A DNA stretch of 64,000 nt from Progne subis subis (taxonomy: Eukaryota; Chordata; Aves; Passeriformes; Hirundinidae): the NCBI GenBank assembly GCA_022316685.1, contig JAKJHU010000016.1, positions 1,612,001 through 1,676,000 of the forward strand, given 5' to 3'. The notes beneath the pieces are model-generated. The model did not search any database, had not been told where the DNA came from, and was given only the letters and a program-made list of their open reading frames with translations. Position 1 is the stretch's first letter; each line of letters starts with the position of its first letter. A program made the position numbers and the translations under genes. Shown piece after piece: positions 47,403 to 59,915 of the stretch.

Positions 47403-50400
47403 AGGGGGGGAGGGCGGGAAGGAAAGCTCCTTTAATGACAGTATCAGTCCTCACTTCATTTTGTTAACGTGAGCTAAAAGTGTGGGACAAACGGGAGTTA
47501 GCATGGATTCTGTTAAACAGAAAAGACCACCACACCCATTAAGTTAAAGCCTGTGTTTACTGAGGATCTGCTATGCTTTCAAACATTCAGAGAAGGCTTA
47601 AGAGGCAGGGAATATCTAATGCAAATGATAACACTCAAGATGAGTTAAAAGCCTATGCCATATTAGCTTCCTCCCTATAAATACCTGAAATGTTTCTTGG
47701 GATTTCAATGGCCACGTAAAGAATGAGCAAGTGTGAAAATACTGCAGCCCACTCCACTCTATTACCAATGAAACACAAGGGTGTCCCCAAAACCCCACAA
47801 GTTGTCATCAGGAACTGTTCTATTGATTGTGAGAAGCCCCATGTTCCACAGGCCTGTCTCCACAAGACTTGTGTTTGGGCCTGACAGGACATGACGGTGC
47901 TCATTTCAAGAGTCACAGGTATTGGCAAGAATCTGGCAAGAAGCAATTCAGAAGATCCTGTTTCTGAACAGTCTTGGTGCAGAAGTACTCCTGCATAATA
48001 CTACACTTGTGTCAGGCACTGACAGTCATCTAAGCACTCTCCAAAAACAAATCAGAGAAGCAGTCTGGCAGTTTTTAAAATACGTCAGTGTTTGGATTAG
48101 TGTGTTGTAACTGTGTACACACAAGCTACAAGTCAACTGGATCGCAAGCTTCCATTTCAGTAGAGTCCACACAGGAAGAAATGAGGCATTTTCCCATCCT
48201 AACCTGCCCTTTCCTGATTTTGGAGTTTTGTGGTTTTGGAGAGGTACTGCTAGATATTGAGACTTGGCATTGTAGCAACTTGTTCTCTTGCTCGTTTGGA
48301 TCTGGCAAGGTATTTGCCTCTGCATTCATGGAGAGGTTTACAAGAGGCTTTGTTAGGACTTTCTGTGGTGAGCCCCGGACCAGAATGCTTCTGAACTTCA
48401 GTCAGTTAGGATAACTCATTGGCAAATAATTTAGGCAGGTAATCTGTATTCAAGAGCTGTTTTATTTTGCAGTTGTTGAGCAGTGTTCTGCTTCTGTCTG
48501 GTTGATAGTTTTCAGTTAATAATTCACTTGTCAGCAGATCAGTTAAACAGAGCTATTGGACTGATTTACAGTACAGCCTCAACCAAGGAAAGGTGGGAAG
48601 ATAACCCTGGCTTGGAGATAATTTAACTGACTCCCTGTCCACACAGTCTAAGCCCTAAACCTTTGACTAAAGAGCGGCTATTTGCCCTTTTTCACACTTA
48701 AAATCCTTCTGAAGATTGGGCTGTTGAGCAAGTTAATTTTATGCAGTTCCTCTCCCTATTCTGGCATAGGTAATTAGAGATTAGCAACCCGGTACATATC
48801 CTTAAATTGTAATTTGCCTGAATGAATTCCACAGCACATTCATCTGTCTAGTGCATCATACTATGCAAAACACTGTTAAGGTACTAAAATTTAAATAAAT
48901 TGTAATTTACAGATTTGCTTGATTAGCTTTTAAAGGCTAATATTCTAATATTAAGGTGGATACCTGGTGGTTAACTGCATAGCACACAGAGAAATGCACG
49001 GAACTCAACTTGCCTTTTAGTGAAGTTAAAGGTCAGCGTTCAGTCTGACATCTTTGTCCCCAGGAGCTCCCTTGCATTCCCCATTTATGTTCTCTGGGTA
49101 ATACACACAGAGAATCTCATTTCCACTGCTTTGCAGTACTTTGCTCCTAAGGAATGTTACAAATCCGTGTAGTGTGCTGCCATCCCAACTATTTTAAGCC
49201 TTTGCTCAAGGAATATCAGTGATTGGGTGGTGGGGGTGGAAAATACGAGAAAAGGGAAGAGAAATGAAGGATCCATTTCAATCCATTGCAAATGCAAGAG
49301 GTCACAGAAAGGCAGAGTACCTTTAACATGTTTCTCCAAGCACAGGAAGAGCAGGTAGCAACAATATGAACTATTCAGTTCTGTTTTTACTGAAAATGTC
49401 CTTAAATTACTATGAAAACCTTGTCCCTGACCAAAGATCAAAAGTCTCATTTTGTAACATCAAGAGAACTATACATGAAAGAAAAAAGAGCATAAAAAAC
49501 CCATTGTATGACAAAGACAAGCAGGAACACAGACTACTTGTTTAAATGCAGCCAGGAGTTTGCTTGTGAATACTGTTCCATATATCATGAAACTTACAGT
49601 ATACGTTCAATTATTCACACAAAAGCACAGCCCAAACCATTTGACAAACGTAGTGCAAAAATTGTAGTTACCTCTAAAACACAGCAGGTCATTGAGCAAC
49701 AAAATCATTACCTCACTATCAACTTCAAACATTAACACCACAGCTTTCTATTTCCATCCTGGCATCTTCAAAGGAATATCTTAGCCTATCTCTGTTAAAA
49801 CCAAGCTTTGTATCCTACTCCTCACGCTAAGGAGAACACAACCTCCTTGCCCCAGAACAGACAGTTAATAGGCAAGAGCTTTGGATACTAAGATGAGATG
49901 GTGTTTGGAATTGAGAACTTCTTCTGTGGCAGCATCTTGCCAACTGTTAACTCCAGTTAAACCAAACATGTCTGTTTAAAACACTCCAAACATGATACAG
50001 TAATAGATATAAAGCAATCTTTTAAGTAATTATTGTTAGCCTTTAGCCCATCAAGCCCTGAACTTAGACTTCATTCAGGAAACAGCTCCCAGCCACTGCA
50101 GTTAACAGTTGCAAGTGCCAATTGTTCTAATCAAAGAACCCAACCTGGTTGTACCCACCTGCACAGCACTGAGCAGGCTGAGGACATTGCCCTTCGAAAA
50201 GGCCTCAGGCTGCAGTGGATGGGCCTCACAATGACACAGGCACAGCAACTCTGGGCAAATAATGTCTAACACCAGCGATGCTGGCTGCCACAGAGATCCC
50301 ATAAACGCATGAAGACAGATATGCACCTGCCCTGTTCTACGAGTTACTCTCACACTGCTTTCCAGCCTCTCAGTTTAGCAGCTATGTTCATACTCCACAG

Positions 50401-52166
50401 TCTGAGTAGGAACTGAAGAGGCGTGGGCATGGGCCAGCTGGGAGCAGGTATTCTGCCCTGCAGAGCGTGGCACCCCAGAGTTGTGTACTGGAGAAAACAG
50501 AGTCCTGTTAGACTCCCTGGACTCATGAGATCACCAGAAAACACCATGGACAGGCAACCATGGTCAACATCAAGTGAGAGAAGACGTTTGGTGGGAAAGT
50601 GAACTAGCTGAAAGCCTGAGAGTTAAAACTGTGGAAGAAATGCCAGCCGGGCAAGCTTTAAAGCTCACAATGCAGGTGCAAGCAACAGTATCACCAGGTA
50701 ACTGTTCTTTACCAAAGCTGGTTTTGTAACACTTAATGAATGTATGCATATTAATAGATTTCATTTAACTCATTTTCATAGCTGCCTGCCTGCACTTATT
50801 AGAGGAGTCTGAGTAATGGCTCAGTTTTACATGAGCTGCACAGAGGAAACGTTTTTTTCCCCTACTTTCTTTTTGTACGCTAGATCAGCTACAGAATGTC
50901 TTCAGATGACAGTCTTTCAATTTGAAGGAATGAAATGAATACTTAAAAGACTGATTCATTGCAAACATATACTTTAGCCCCTTCTCCTAAGCAAACTAAC
51001 CAACCCACCAGAAACTACCACAAGCCACCTAAGCACGGCTGAAAGATTTAGTATTATCTTTTGACAAAGCATTAAGAACTTGGCAAGTAAAAGGAGGCTT
51101 CATTCATGGTGACACAATGAACTGCCAGTTTTCCAGCAGTCCAGGCATAAAGATGATGATGATCCATGTATTACAAGAAGAATGTCCTGGAGCACAGAGG
51201 TTAATGAATGTCAAAACCACGACCTGCAACAACACTACCTGGACTCTCCCTTAGGATAGCAAACACCACAAATCAAAATGATGGAAAACTATAGAAAAAC
51301 AGTAATAAACTGCATCATTTCATGAACGTCACAGAGTGTGTATAACATGAACCAGAAAAATGACAGCAGCACCACATCAAAGAAATTCTTCACAGAAGCT
51401 CAGAGGAAAACTGGTTTAAATCAATTGAAGCACGTATTTAAAAGGAACACTAGTACACAAGCAAGCATTCTGCCAATAGCATAAATGAATGATGAAATTT
51501 CAAAGTAAAAAAGAAGTATCAGGCAGTGAAATACCGTATCTGCAACTTCAATACAGGTATCTCTATTTTCCTGACTTCATCCTCCTCAAGTTCTTTACTT
51601 TCCTCATGCACACGCCAAGATGTTACCATATATGGAGCACTTTTTCTCAGGTTAGTTTCACTTTTTTCAATGATTAGTTTCTAAAAATTACTTAGCATGC
51701 AAGGCATTTAAAGTGAACGGTGAATTCAGTGCACATGAACTGTCTGACCCAAACCCTGCTGTTTACATCCTGTTCACTTATCACTCCAATAGCTGGCAGG
51801 GTTCCACCAGGAGACACCATAACCGTAACTGTGTCCTTAGGAGAAGCACCGCTATCAGAGGGCACATGGCCCATAATCTCTTTGTGCCCTGCAGCTGCCC
51901 TCACTCACTGCGAGTGTGCAGTCTGGAGCAGGTACTCAAGTGAAACCTCCACAGACTAGTTCAGTGCCAGAAGAACAGTGGGAATGCTGAACTGATAGCC
52001 TAGTTTACCTTAGTTATCAGTTATCTCAGAGACCCACAGTATGGATACTGCCTCATGCCACTTCCACTTGATCACATCGAAGCACAGAAGATTTACATGG
52101 GTTCCAAGAATACAAGAAAAAAAAGAAGCCCATTGGACCTGGCTTACCGCCAAGTCCTACAAGGGT

Positions 52167-52208
52167 GAATACATAGATAACAAAAGGGAATATATAGATA
52201 ACAAAAGG
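52167..52208. repeat. 21-bp tandem duplication, two copies
   Basis: GAATACATAGATAACAAAAGG directly followed by the same unit with one C-to-T change. A recent local duplication, with no coding context. Confidence 0.85.
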
Positions 52209-55139
52209 ACAAAGATACCCAGCTGCTTTAGACGCATATAGCAGCACATGTGCTTGACATGTCACACAGACAGCTTATTGGTACATGCTGACATGTTCTG
52301 GGAGTAGTTTCAGCAGACGGGCATACAACACAGTAATAAATTACTGCACTGGTAAACACTGTGAAGCTAAAGTTATCAAATACAGCCCATGAAAATATAA
52401 AATGCCAAAAAACCCTCCCAACTGACAGCACTGTATGACCTGCATTTTGCCCTCAACAAAGACTCTTTGGAATTCCATTTATAAATACAGTTCTATAAAA
52501 TAGGTCAAGTCTCTGAGTTTCCAGGAGATCTGAGCAATTTGTGCAGGAAGGTATACCAAAGCTAAGAATAAAAGAAAAAAATCTCTCTAAGTGGTAATTC
52601 TGTATGGATGTTTCTTATTTCAGCCTCCTGAATCCCAGCTACAGCACGTTCTACTAGAATTGCAAATACAGGCTGGGGTGAACAAACATACTTTGGTAAA
52701 CAAGTTCTCTGGCACACAATGTTATGTAGGTGGGGTCTACCCAGAATGCCAAAAGTTCTTCCTCAAATTGTAGAGATGAGCAAGAACACATGAACCCCGT
52801 TTGCATTTTCAAGCTGTTTACCGGCATTCTAGTCAAAAGAAACTGAACAAGGGCTTTGGTTTGGGCTGTGTATGTCCCCTCACAAAAGGCTCACAGGGTT
52901 TTTCCAAAATAAAAGCATTTTAAAGGCAGCCTAGGATCTACAGAATAGGGCAGATTTGGTTTTTGGTTTTCCTATTCTATTAATACTTCTAACAAACTGT
53001 TTATGGCAAAAGACACATGAATTCCACTAAAGCACTGTTATGCACAAACTCAGAGTAGAAAAAAAGGTAGCAACAATGAAAAAACCCAACCAAGCAAAGC
53101 AGGATCTTATAATCCAAAAAGGACACAGATTTAAGACTGTTTGAAGAGTTTATTATTTGCTGACCTTACTTCGCGTACTTGTTTATCTAGTCATTTCCCA
53201 GGTTTGCCAGATTTCCAACCCTATTCCCAACCCACTGAGAAGATGTACAATTCATCTACTAGCCAGAGAGTCTGATTTTTGTTCTCCAAGAACATTTTCA
53301 TTTTCACATTTTCCGTCCTGAGAACTATGGGTCAGTGTTTGAAGGGTACATGCAGGTCTGAACTTTTAAATGAGTTTCAGAAAGGATTTATATAAAGATA
53401 CACCAGCACTATTTTACATAAAGATGCATATGGTCCTCTTAGAGCAGGTAAAGCCAATACAACAGGAAGCAGGCACAGATGATCAACTTCTGGACTCCAC
53501 AAAACTAATTTTTTCTTTCACTTACCTTTCTTTTTATACTACAGCAATCTAGTAGAAGGCAGTTAATGGAATATTGTAAATCCAAGTATGGAGCATAAAG
53601 CAACAATTAAATAAATCTATCTAATCTCACTAATTCAAGGCCACTGTTCCATTATGCAGCTTTAAAAAGGAACATGGCAGTATTTAACATTTGAGGTCAA
53701 CAATTTTTTGATGTTAGGTGTTGTGGTGTTGCAGGGTAGGGACCACACAGAAGATATTGTAGGTTACAGCATGGAACGTGACTACGAGGTAGGAGAAATT
53801 ATCGCAAAATTGTATCAATTGACATTTAGCTTTCATGTACATGCGGCCATTTTAAAAGGGACAGTAAGGACCAGATTATTTAAAAGACACGGTATTTTCT
53901 TGAAGTCATTGTTCAAATTATTCAAATGTTTCATAAGAAAATGTTCCTGCACACAATCCAAGCTACTCTTGGATGTATCAAGAGCAACAACTATTATTCC
54001 AACTACAGTTTTCTCTAACTACGCTGTACAAATTAAAGTAGTTTTTGTAGATAACAGCACAATTCTAAGTTTGCACAAGAACACAAAAAAGCAAAATGTC
54101 ATAGGTTTCTAATTACATGGCAATCTTTGCGTCAACCTGATTCATTAAACGTTTTTAAAAATCTTTAAATTAAGGAAAAAATTTTGTTCCAGAAAGAAGA
54201 TAAAAGATTTTGTAAAGCCATGAGAACTCAAGACTGAAGCTATTGATAAATAAGTTGTTACTGCATTGGTATTAAAATATGGGATATGTGTGGATTCTGT
54301 ATAACATTCAAGAAGCTACCAACCATCAACCACTGTTTGGATGCAATTTCAATGGCCATGAGGATCTCCTAACTGGAATGTGCACCATGCTACTGGATGC
54401 TAATAGGAGCGGTGTTAGGGGAGGTACTAACATCTCTCACTCTTGGATTGTCTGAAGCACATCCCATGCAAGCACTCAAAAATCTCTCCATGTCACGGCA
54501 GCTCTGTTTCCCCTCAGGTCTGGGATGAGTCAGTAGCAGTTTGCTACAGCAAATTGCTTCCGATTCAAATGTATCTTTCATTTATTTAAAAAGTGTTGCG
54601 GTAACAGCCCTTCAAAATACACGCTTGAGAAATAATGTTTCATTGTTCACCTTTACATAACTGTGGTTCTCCCAGGCCTACGCTGCTCTTTTTTTTGATT
54701 TGTTTGTCACCAATTTATGCCTTCCCAAAAGCAGCTGTTGCCACACCAGAAGCTCAGGGATGCCTGCCTGCTGCTGTGGTCACCTCCCCTAGGGAGCCTG
54801 GGGTGCCGGGCAATGTCCAGCCAAGGGGTCCTCACCACACACCTCTGTTAAAATAAAGTTGGGGTAATTGTGGACATTTTCGTCCCTTCACCCATCTACC
54901 TCCCCTGATTGATTTAGAAGCACATCCAATGTCAGAAAATACAACCACTGTTTATTTCTCACTCTTACAGGAATGATGACTAATTTTGAGAAGAGAAATG
55001 AAGAAATAATCAGGATTCTTTTAAAGTCACAGTAAGGAAGTTGGCTGTTTCTACTGCTGACTTCTGTTTCCAGCATTCTTGTAGTTCTTAATTGCTAAAT
55101 GAGGTTTTTCATATACACTTTATTGCATACTTTGTGCAC

Positions 55140-55690
55140 TGTCCTGGTTTCAGCTGGGATAGAGTTCATTTTCTATTAGTTGGTGCAGTGCTGTGTTTTG
55201 GATGCAGTATGAGAACAGTGTTGATAACACATTGATGTTTTAGTTGTTGCTAAGCAGTGTTTACCCTAAGTCAAGGGCTTTTCAGGTTCCCATCCTCTGC
55301 CACTGAGCAGATGCACAAGAAGCTGGGAGGGATCACAGCTGGGACAGCTGACCCGAACTGGCCAGAGGGATATTCCATACTTTAGAACATCATACTCAGC
55401 ATATAAACTGGGAGAGTTGGCCAGGAGCCACCAATCCCTGCTCAGGGATGGGCTGGATATCAGGGCATGGTGAGCAACTGTATTGTCCATCACTTCTTTC
55501 TCTTGTGTTTTATTCCTGTTTCCATTTTCTCCTTTCTCGTTATTATTATTATTATTTTACTTTATTTCAATTCTTAAACTTTTCTTACCTCAGCTAATGG
55601 GTTGCACCTTTGTCTGGTTTCCCCCTGCATCCCAGCAGGACAGGGGAAGTGAGCAAGGGGCTGGTTGCCACCTGGGATCAAACCATAACA
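55140..55690 (+). mobile_element. Solo LTR of an endogenous retrovirus, passerine type
   Basis: 551 bp bounded by TG (TGTCCTGGTTTCAGCTGGGA) and CA (GATCAAACCATAACA). TATAAA at 55402-55407 sets the orientation. The opening sequence is one I recognise as a common songbird ERV LTR. No gag, pol or env sequence, primer-binding site or second LTR follows, so it is a solo LTR. Six-base flanks (GTGCAC and TGGTAC) do not match, so the target duplication has decayed or the ends are slightly off. An (ATT)n stretch lies within it. Confidence 0.75.
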
Positions 55691-56814
55691 TGGTACCTCA
55701 CAGTTAAACTTGTACCACATTTTCTAATTTGTTTTATGGGAAGGATGTCCCAAGTCACACCAGCCAGAGCAATTCATAGGATAAACAAGAGGCAGAAGAA
55801 CTTCTATCAACTAACAAAAGGACCAGTGGTTGAGTGAGACACAAAGTGAACAAATAAACTATCAAACAAACACCAAAATAAGAAGACATTTTGGACGTTT
55901 CACATAAAAGAAAATTTGAACTCATTAATATGCCTACCATGGTGGGCAGGTAGAGCCAAACTAAACCTGTATGGGCTGCTAGAATTGTGGGAGTATGGAA
56001 ACAAGATGTTGGGATTAATTATTTAATTTACATGAGATTATATCCAGTTTTATTTTATTGTGTGTCCAGGAAAGTTGAGAGGAGAGACCATCATGACTTC
56101 CTGTAGTGTCTCGAAGGACAGAGGAAAACATGCAGAACTCACACTCTTTTATTTTATAACTAAAATAATAACTATTATTTTGAGATTTTTGTTTTGAAAA
56201 GAAAGAAACCACCCAACAAAAAACTCCAAACATACATGGGTGGGGAGGGGACAAATTTACCATGAAAGTAAGTAAATTGGATAGCAACAAAAAATTATGT
56301 CAGAAAATAATTGTCAGTATCTTCTGAACATATAAATTGTGGAATTTGTACATTTGAACCAGATCCTTTTCTTTTCAAAGTGTGGCAGCACATCACAGCT
56401 TTAATTCCTCTCAGAGCAAGTGCCAAACTGATGGGCTTCCCACAGCAGAGTAACTTTTTCACTCACCCTGGATGCAATGCAAGTCAATGGTAAGCCTTTA
56501 GTATCACTGGTGTCACCAAGGATGAACATCCGAAGGTTCAGCTCTCTTGGGAGTGGAATGCAATACAGCATTCCCCTTTCAAAACAGCAAGGGGAGGCAT
56601 TTCAGTTAATTGTCGAGGTCACCCACGTCAAGCAGCCGTTTGTTCTGATGGAGTGGTTCAGTTAAAATGTCTATTGCCATTGCTGTAATGAGCCAAGGAA
56701 ATAAATCCATGGTTGGAAGAGTCTAGATCCAGCATCTGACCTTTGTACAGTATCAACAACTCATGAAACAAAATCTGGACCATCCCATGACTGGGCTGAG
56801 GTTACAGACCAGAA

Positions 56815-56870
56815 ATGGAGACTAGGTGACCTTCAAGGTCCCTTCCAATCTAAACCATTCTATTGTTCTG
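56815..56870 (+). mobile_element. CR1 LINE 3'-tail fragment
   Basis: GACTAGGTGACCTTCAAGGT, then a stretch ending CCAATCTAAACCATTCTATT, matches the terminal CR1 3' UTR in the forward orientation. Short and 5'-truncated. Confidence 0.85.
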
Positions 56871-57637
56871 CAAATCTGAAAAGATACACTCTCCTTAGGT
56901 TTGAAATTGATGTTTCCCACTATGGTAGATCCATTGTCACTGTGGACAATGACAGACAACAAGCACAATGACAGCCGGCAGAATCTGAAGCCTTGCAAGA
57001 ACAAGCCATTTGCACTGACAGGGCTAATCAGTTTAAACAAAAACAAAGCCATTAAAAACCACCTACCAGCACCAGGGTTATTTGTTTGATATCTCAAATC
57101 TACATATCAAACAGCTAGCAACTTAAAAGCAAAACCAAAGAGCTGGAACGGGAAATCTGCTGCCATGTGGTATCTCAACAGTCACAGGGTATAAGAGCAA
57201 AGGCCTGTGAATTGACAGCACTTTAGTTTAGTTTAGACTTAAACTTCCTTTATTTCAAAATCAGATTTTTTTTTTTTTTACATTTTAAAAAAGCAGCGAA
57301 TACTTTAGATTTGTTTCTAGACAAATGGAAAGCAACCAGTTCAGAAGAAAAGTTGATTAAATGTCATTAACGGGGAGGTGGGGGAGCCCAAAAATGTAGC
57401 AAAGAGAATGTGAACCCAAGAGACACTAAGAGGCAAGACAAGAAAGAAGCAGCAATTCCTCTACAAAACAATACAACAGGATAATCTGTGCTTGTGCCCT
57501 GTAAAAATAAAAAAGTAGCACAAGATTTATTTGTCAAGACATGCACAGAATGTGAAAACATAGCCAAATTGCTAGCAATAAATATAAAATCTGCAGAAGC
57601 ACATAGTTATGAGAATCAGCATGGTTAAGGTAGAATT

Positions 57638-57674
57638 ATAATAATAAAAAAAAAGAAAAAAAAGAAAAAAAAAG
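57638..57674. repeat. A-rich simple repeat (AAAAG)n-like
   Basis: A runs of 3 to 9 separated by single G or T. It produces a phenylalanine-rich chance ORF on the opposite strand. Confidence 0.85.
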
Positions 57675-59891
57675 ACTAGCAACAAAAAGAAATCCTTATT
57701 ATCAACATGTTTATAGCTTAAGAGAAAGAAAAACCTTCTGGCCCTAGTCAACACAGAGAAAAGCTGATAAGAGATGACACCCGGAAGACTATCATGTCTA
57801 GGACATCAGTCTTCACCAAGGGGGTCAAATGCAAACAGTGATTGGCATAAATAATAGTAGTGACAGGTAGGATTTCAGAGAGAGACAGAGAATGTGAATT
57901 GAAGCATGTGCATGTCTGCACAATGGAAAAAAACCCAAGTAAACAAACCAGAGCAACAAAAAAACAACAGGTAAGAATATTAAAGACCCAGTGAGTCCGT
58001 TTAACTTCAAATTCCTGGAGAAAACAAAACAAAACAGATCAATTAGCAGCACCTGGAAGATAATCCTAAGTAATAGCCAAAAGAGATTTGTTAAATCACA
58101 TTGCTAACTTCTTCTGACAGCCTTCCAGAGAGGTAAGAGAGAAATCACAGATGGCACACCTTCCCTTCAGAAAAGCTTTGAAAATGCCTTGAGATATTTT
58201 AACAACCAGGCTACAGATGCAGAAAGAATAAATATTAGTTCTGGATGTGAGAAACAAAGGTTAAATGTATCATCATCAGGACAGAGTAGTGATCTGGAAG
58301 AATGGAGTGAAATGTAGCAGGTTATAGGCAAGATACTGCCTACAGGCAGAAAACGTCTAATATGGGAATACAGGACAGGAAACATGGACTCAGACTGCAG
58401 CAGGTCACAAAGACAAATGTCGTGCTGCTCTAAGACAAATATTGCTATGAGATATAAAGTAAGAGTGAAAAGCCTGAGCATAATCTGCTGAACTCAGGAA
58501 GTCCTTCTACTTCACTCTGTGTCTGAATACCTAGGAAAGATGTGGTCCTACCTATGTGGGTCTAGGGAACAGAAATAAGAATGAAAACTGGTCTAGTAAA
58601 TGTGAGTTATGGGGAGGTGGGATGGACAAGCTAATGTGGGGTGGGGGGAATCCACTTGAGGAGTGGCTGTTACCTTGGAAGACTACTTCAAAGAGAAGGG
58701 AATTGTCTCTTCAGGACAAGTCCTAATGAGCTTAAAATGAGCACAGAAAAGGTTCAGGTTAATAAGCACTCGAGGAAGGGAGACAACATGAAAAAAATAT
58801 TGGAAGGGTAGTGAAGATATTGAACAGATTTCACCAGGAAAGAGCTTTAAAAACAGCTGAAGCAAACATTTCTTCATAAAACACAGATTGCATCTTTGAG
58901 GCAGAGACCACTTGAGATTGAGACGTTATGGCTGGGAGCAATGGTTGAGGAATGCCATGGTGGCAAACCAGAAGTGAGGGGAAGAAGAAGTGGTTTAGAA
59001 GCACAGAGAAGCACTGAGGGAACTCAGGTGACAGGCAGGAAATTGGGAAAAACAAAGATGAAAAATGAGATTGCCATTTGCAGGGACAGTCATTTCAGAG
59101 GTGTGTTACACTTTCATGAGCAATGACTTACAAGGCTGCACATGAAGGCAAGAGAAAAGGCAGGCTCCAGGTGCTTGGATCTGCTCTTGCTGCAGTTTTT
59201 GTTTCCATGTCTACCTTAGCAAGTAATGCAGTGCAAGCAAAGCATTTCTACAGCAAGAAAAACTGTTGATGCTGAAGATGCAGCACCCACATGGCCCATG
59301 TTGGCATGGCAGGTTGTATGTTTTGCTTCAGCCAAACTTTAGCCTGGTCCTGTGGGCAGAACACCTGTGCCCACGGGTGTTTAGCACTGTGGTTCAGTGC
59401 TAAAAGCACTCCTGAAGAACATCTTCCAATCTTACTTCATCTGAAAGGAATCCAGTTCATGCTCCCCAAGGTCCCCCAGCAGAGTGAACCACAAGGGATG
59501 TACTCCAAAAGCATGCTCCTGACCTGAACTAATACTGTAACAGAGACTCATCTTAAGCCAAACCAGAGAAATCCAGGGACCAACCGTAGCATCCATGTGG
59601 CAGAGACCAAAGCAGGACACACCAGCCACAGCAGACCAGAGCAACACTGCTTTCCTCCACTGTTAGACTGATCTAAATGCTTTGCAGCAAGAAGCATGGC
59701 TGGAGAGATAGTGTTCACTGTCCAGACACCAGTCACTGACTGATTTGAGACAGCATATTGACCATTTTAACTGACTTCTGATGTGACATACGGACATCTT
59801 CGGTAGATCCATAAATACGCTGGAACAACTATCACAATATTTTAACTTAGCAACTGCATTTGCTTTAAAATAACATAGCTAATAATGTCTT

Positions 59892-59915
59892 ATTTTTCTT
59901 TCTTTCTTTTTCTTT
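59892..59915. repeat. (TTTC)n microsatellite
   Basis: Imperfect TTTC repeat of about 24 bases. Confidence 0.8.

Larger units (their letters stand above)
46840..55139. other. 5' flank of SGK3, no gene recognised
   Basis: Contains the G-run at 47371, a small tandem duplication at 52167-52208, a GC-richer patch at 50.1-50.55 kb and one at 54.7-54.86 kb. A 134-codon plus-strand ORF at 53708-54112 has no domain I can recognise. Otherwise AT-rich unique-looking sequence. Confidence 0.6.

Noticed and set aside
50542..50553. REST/NRSF (RE1) site
   Set aside because: Only the central CACCATGGACAG matches; the outer parts of the 21-bp element do not fit.
57572..58481. Several hydrophobic minus-strand ORFs that look like membrane proteins
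   Set aside because: Phe/Leu richness comes from A-rich plus-strand repeats; frames overlap and show no conserved motif.
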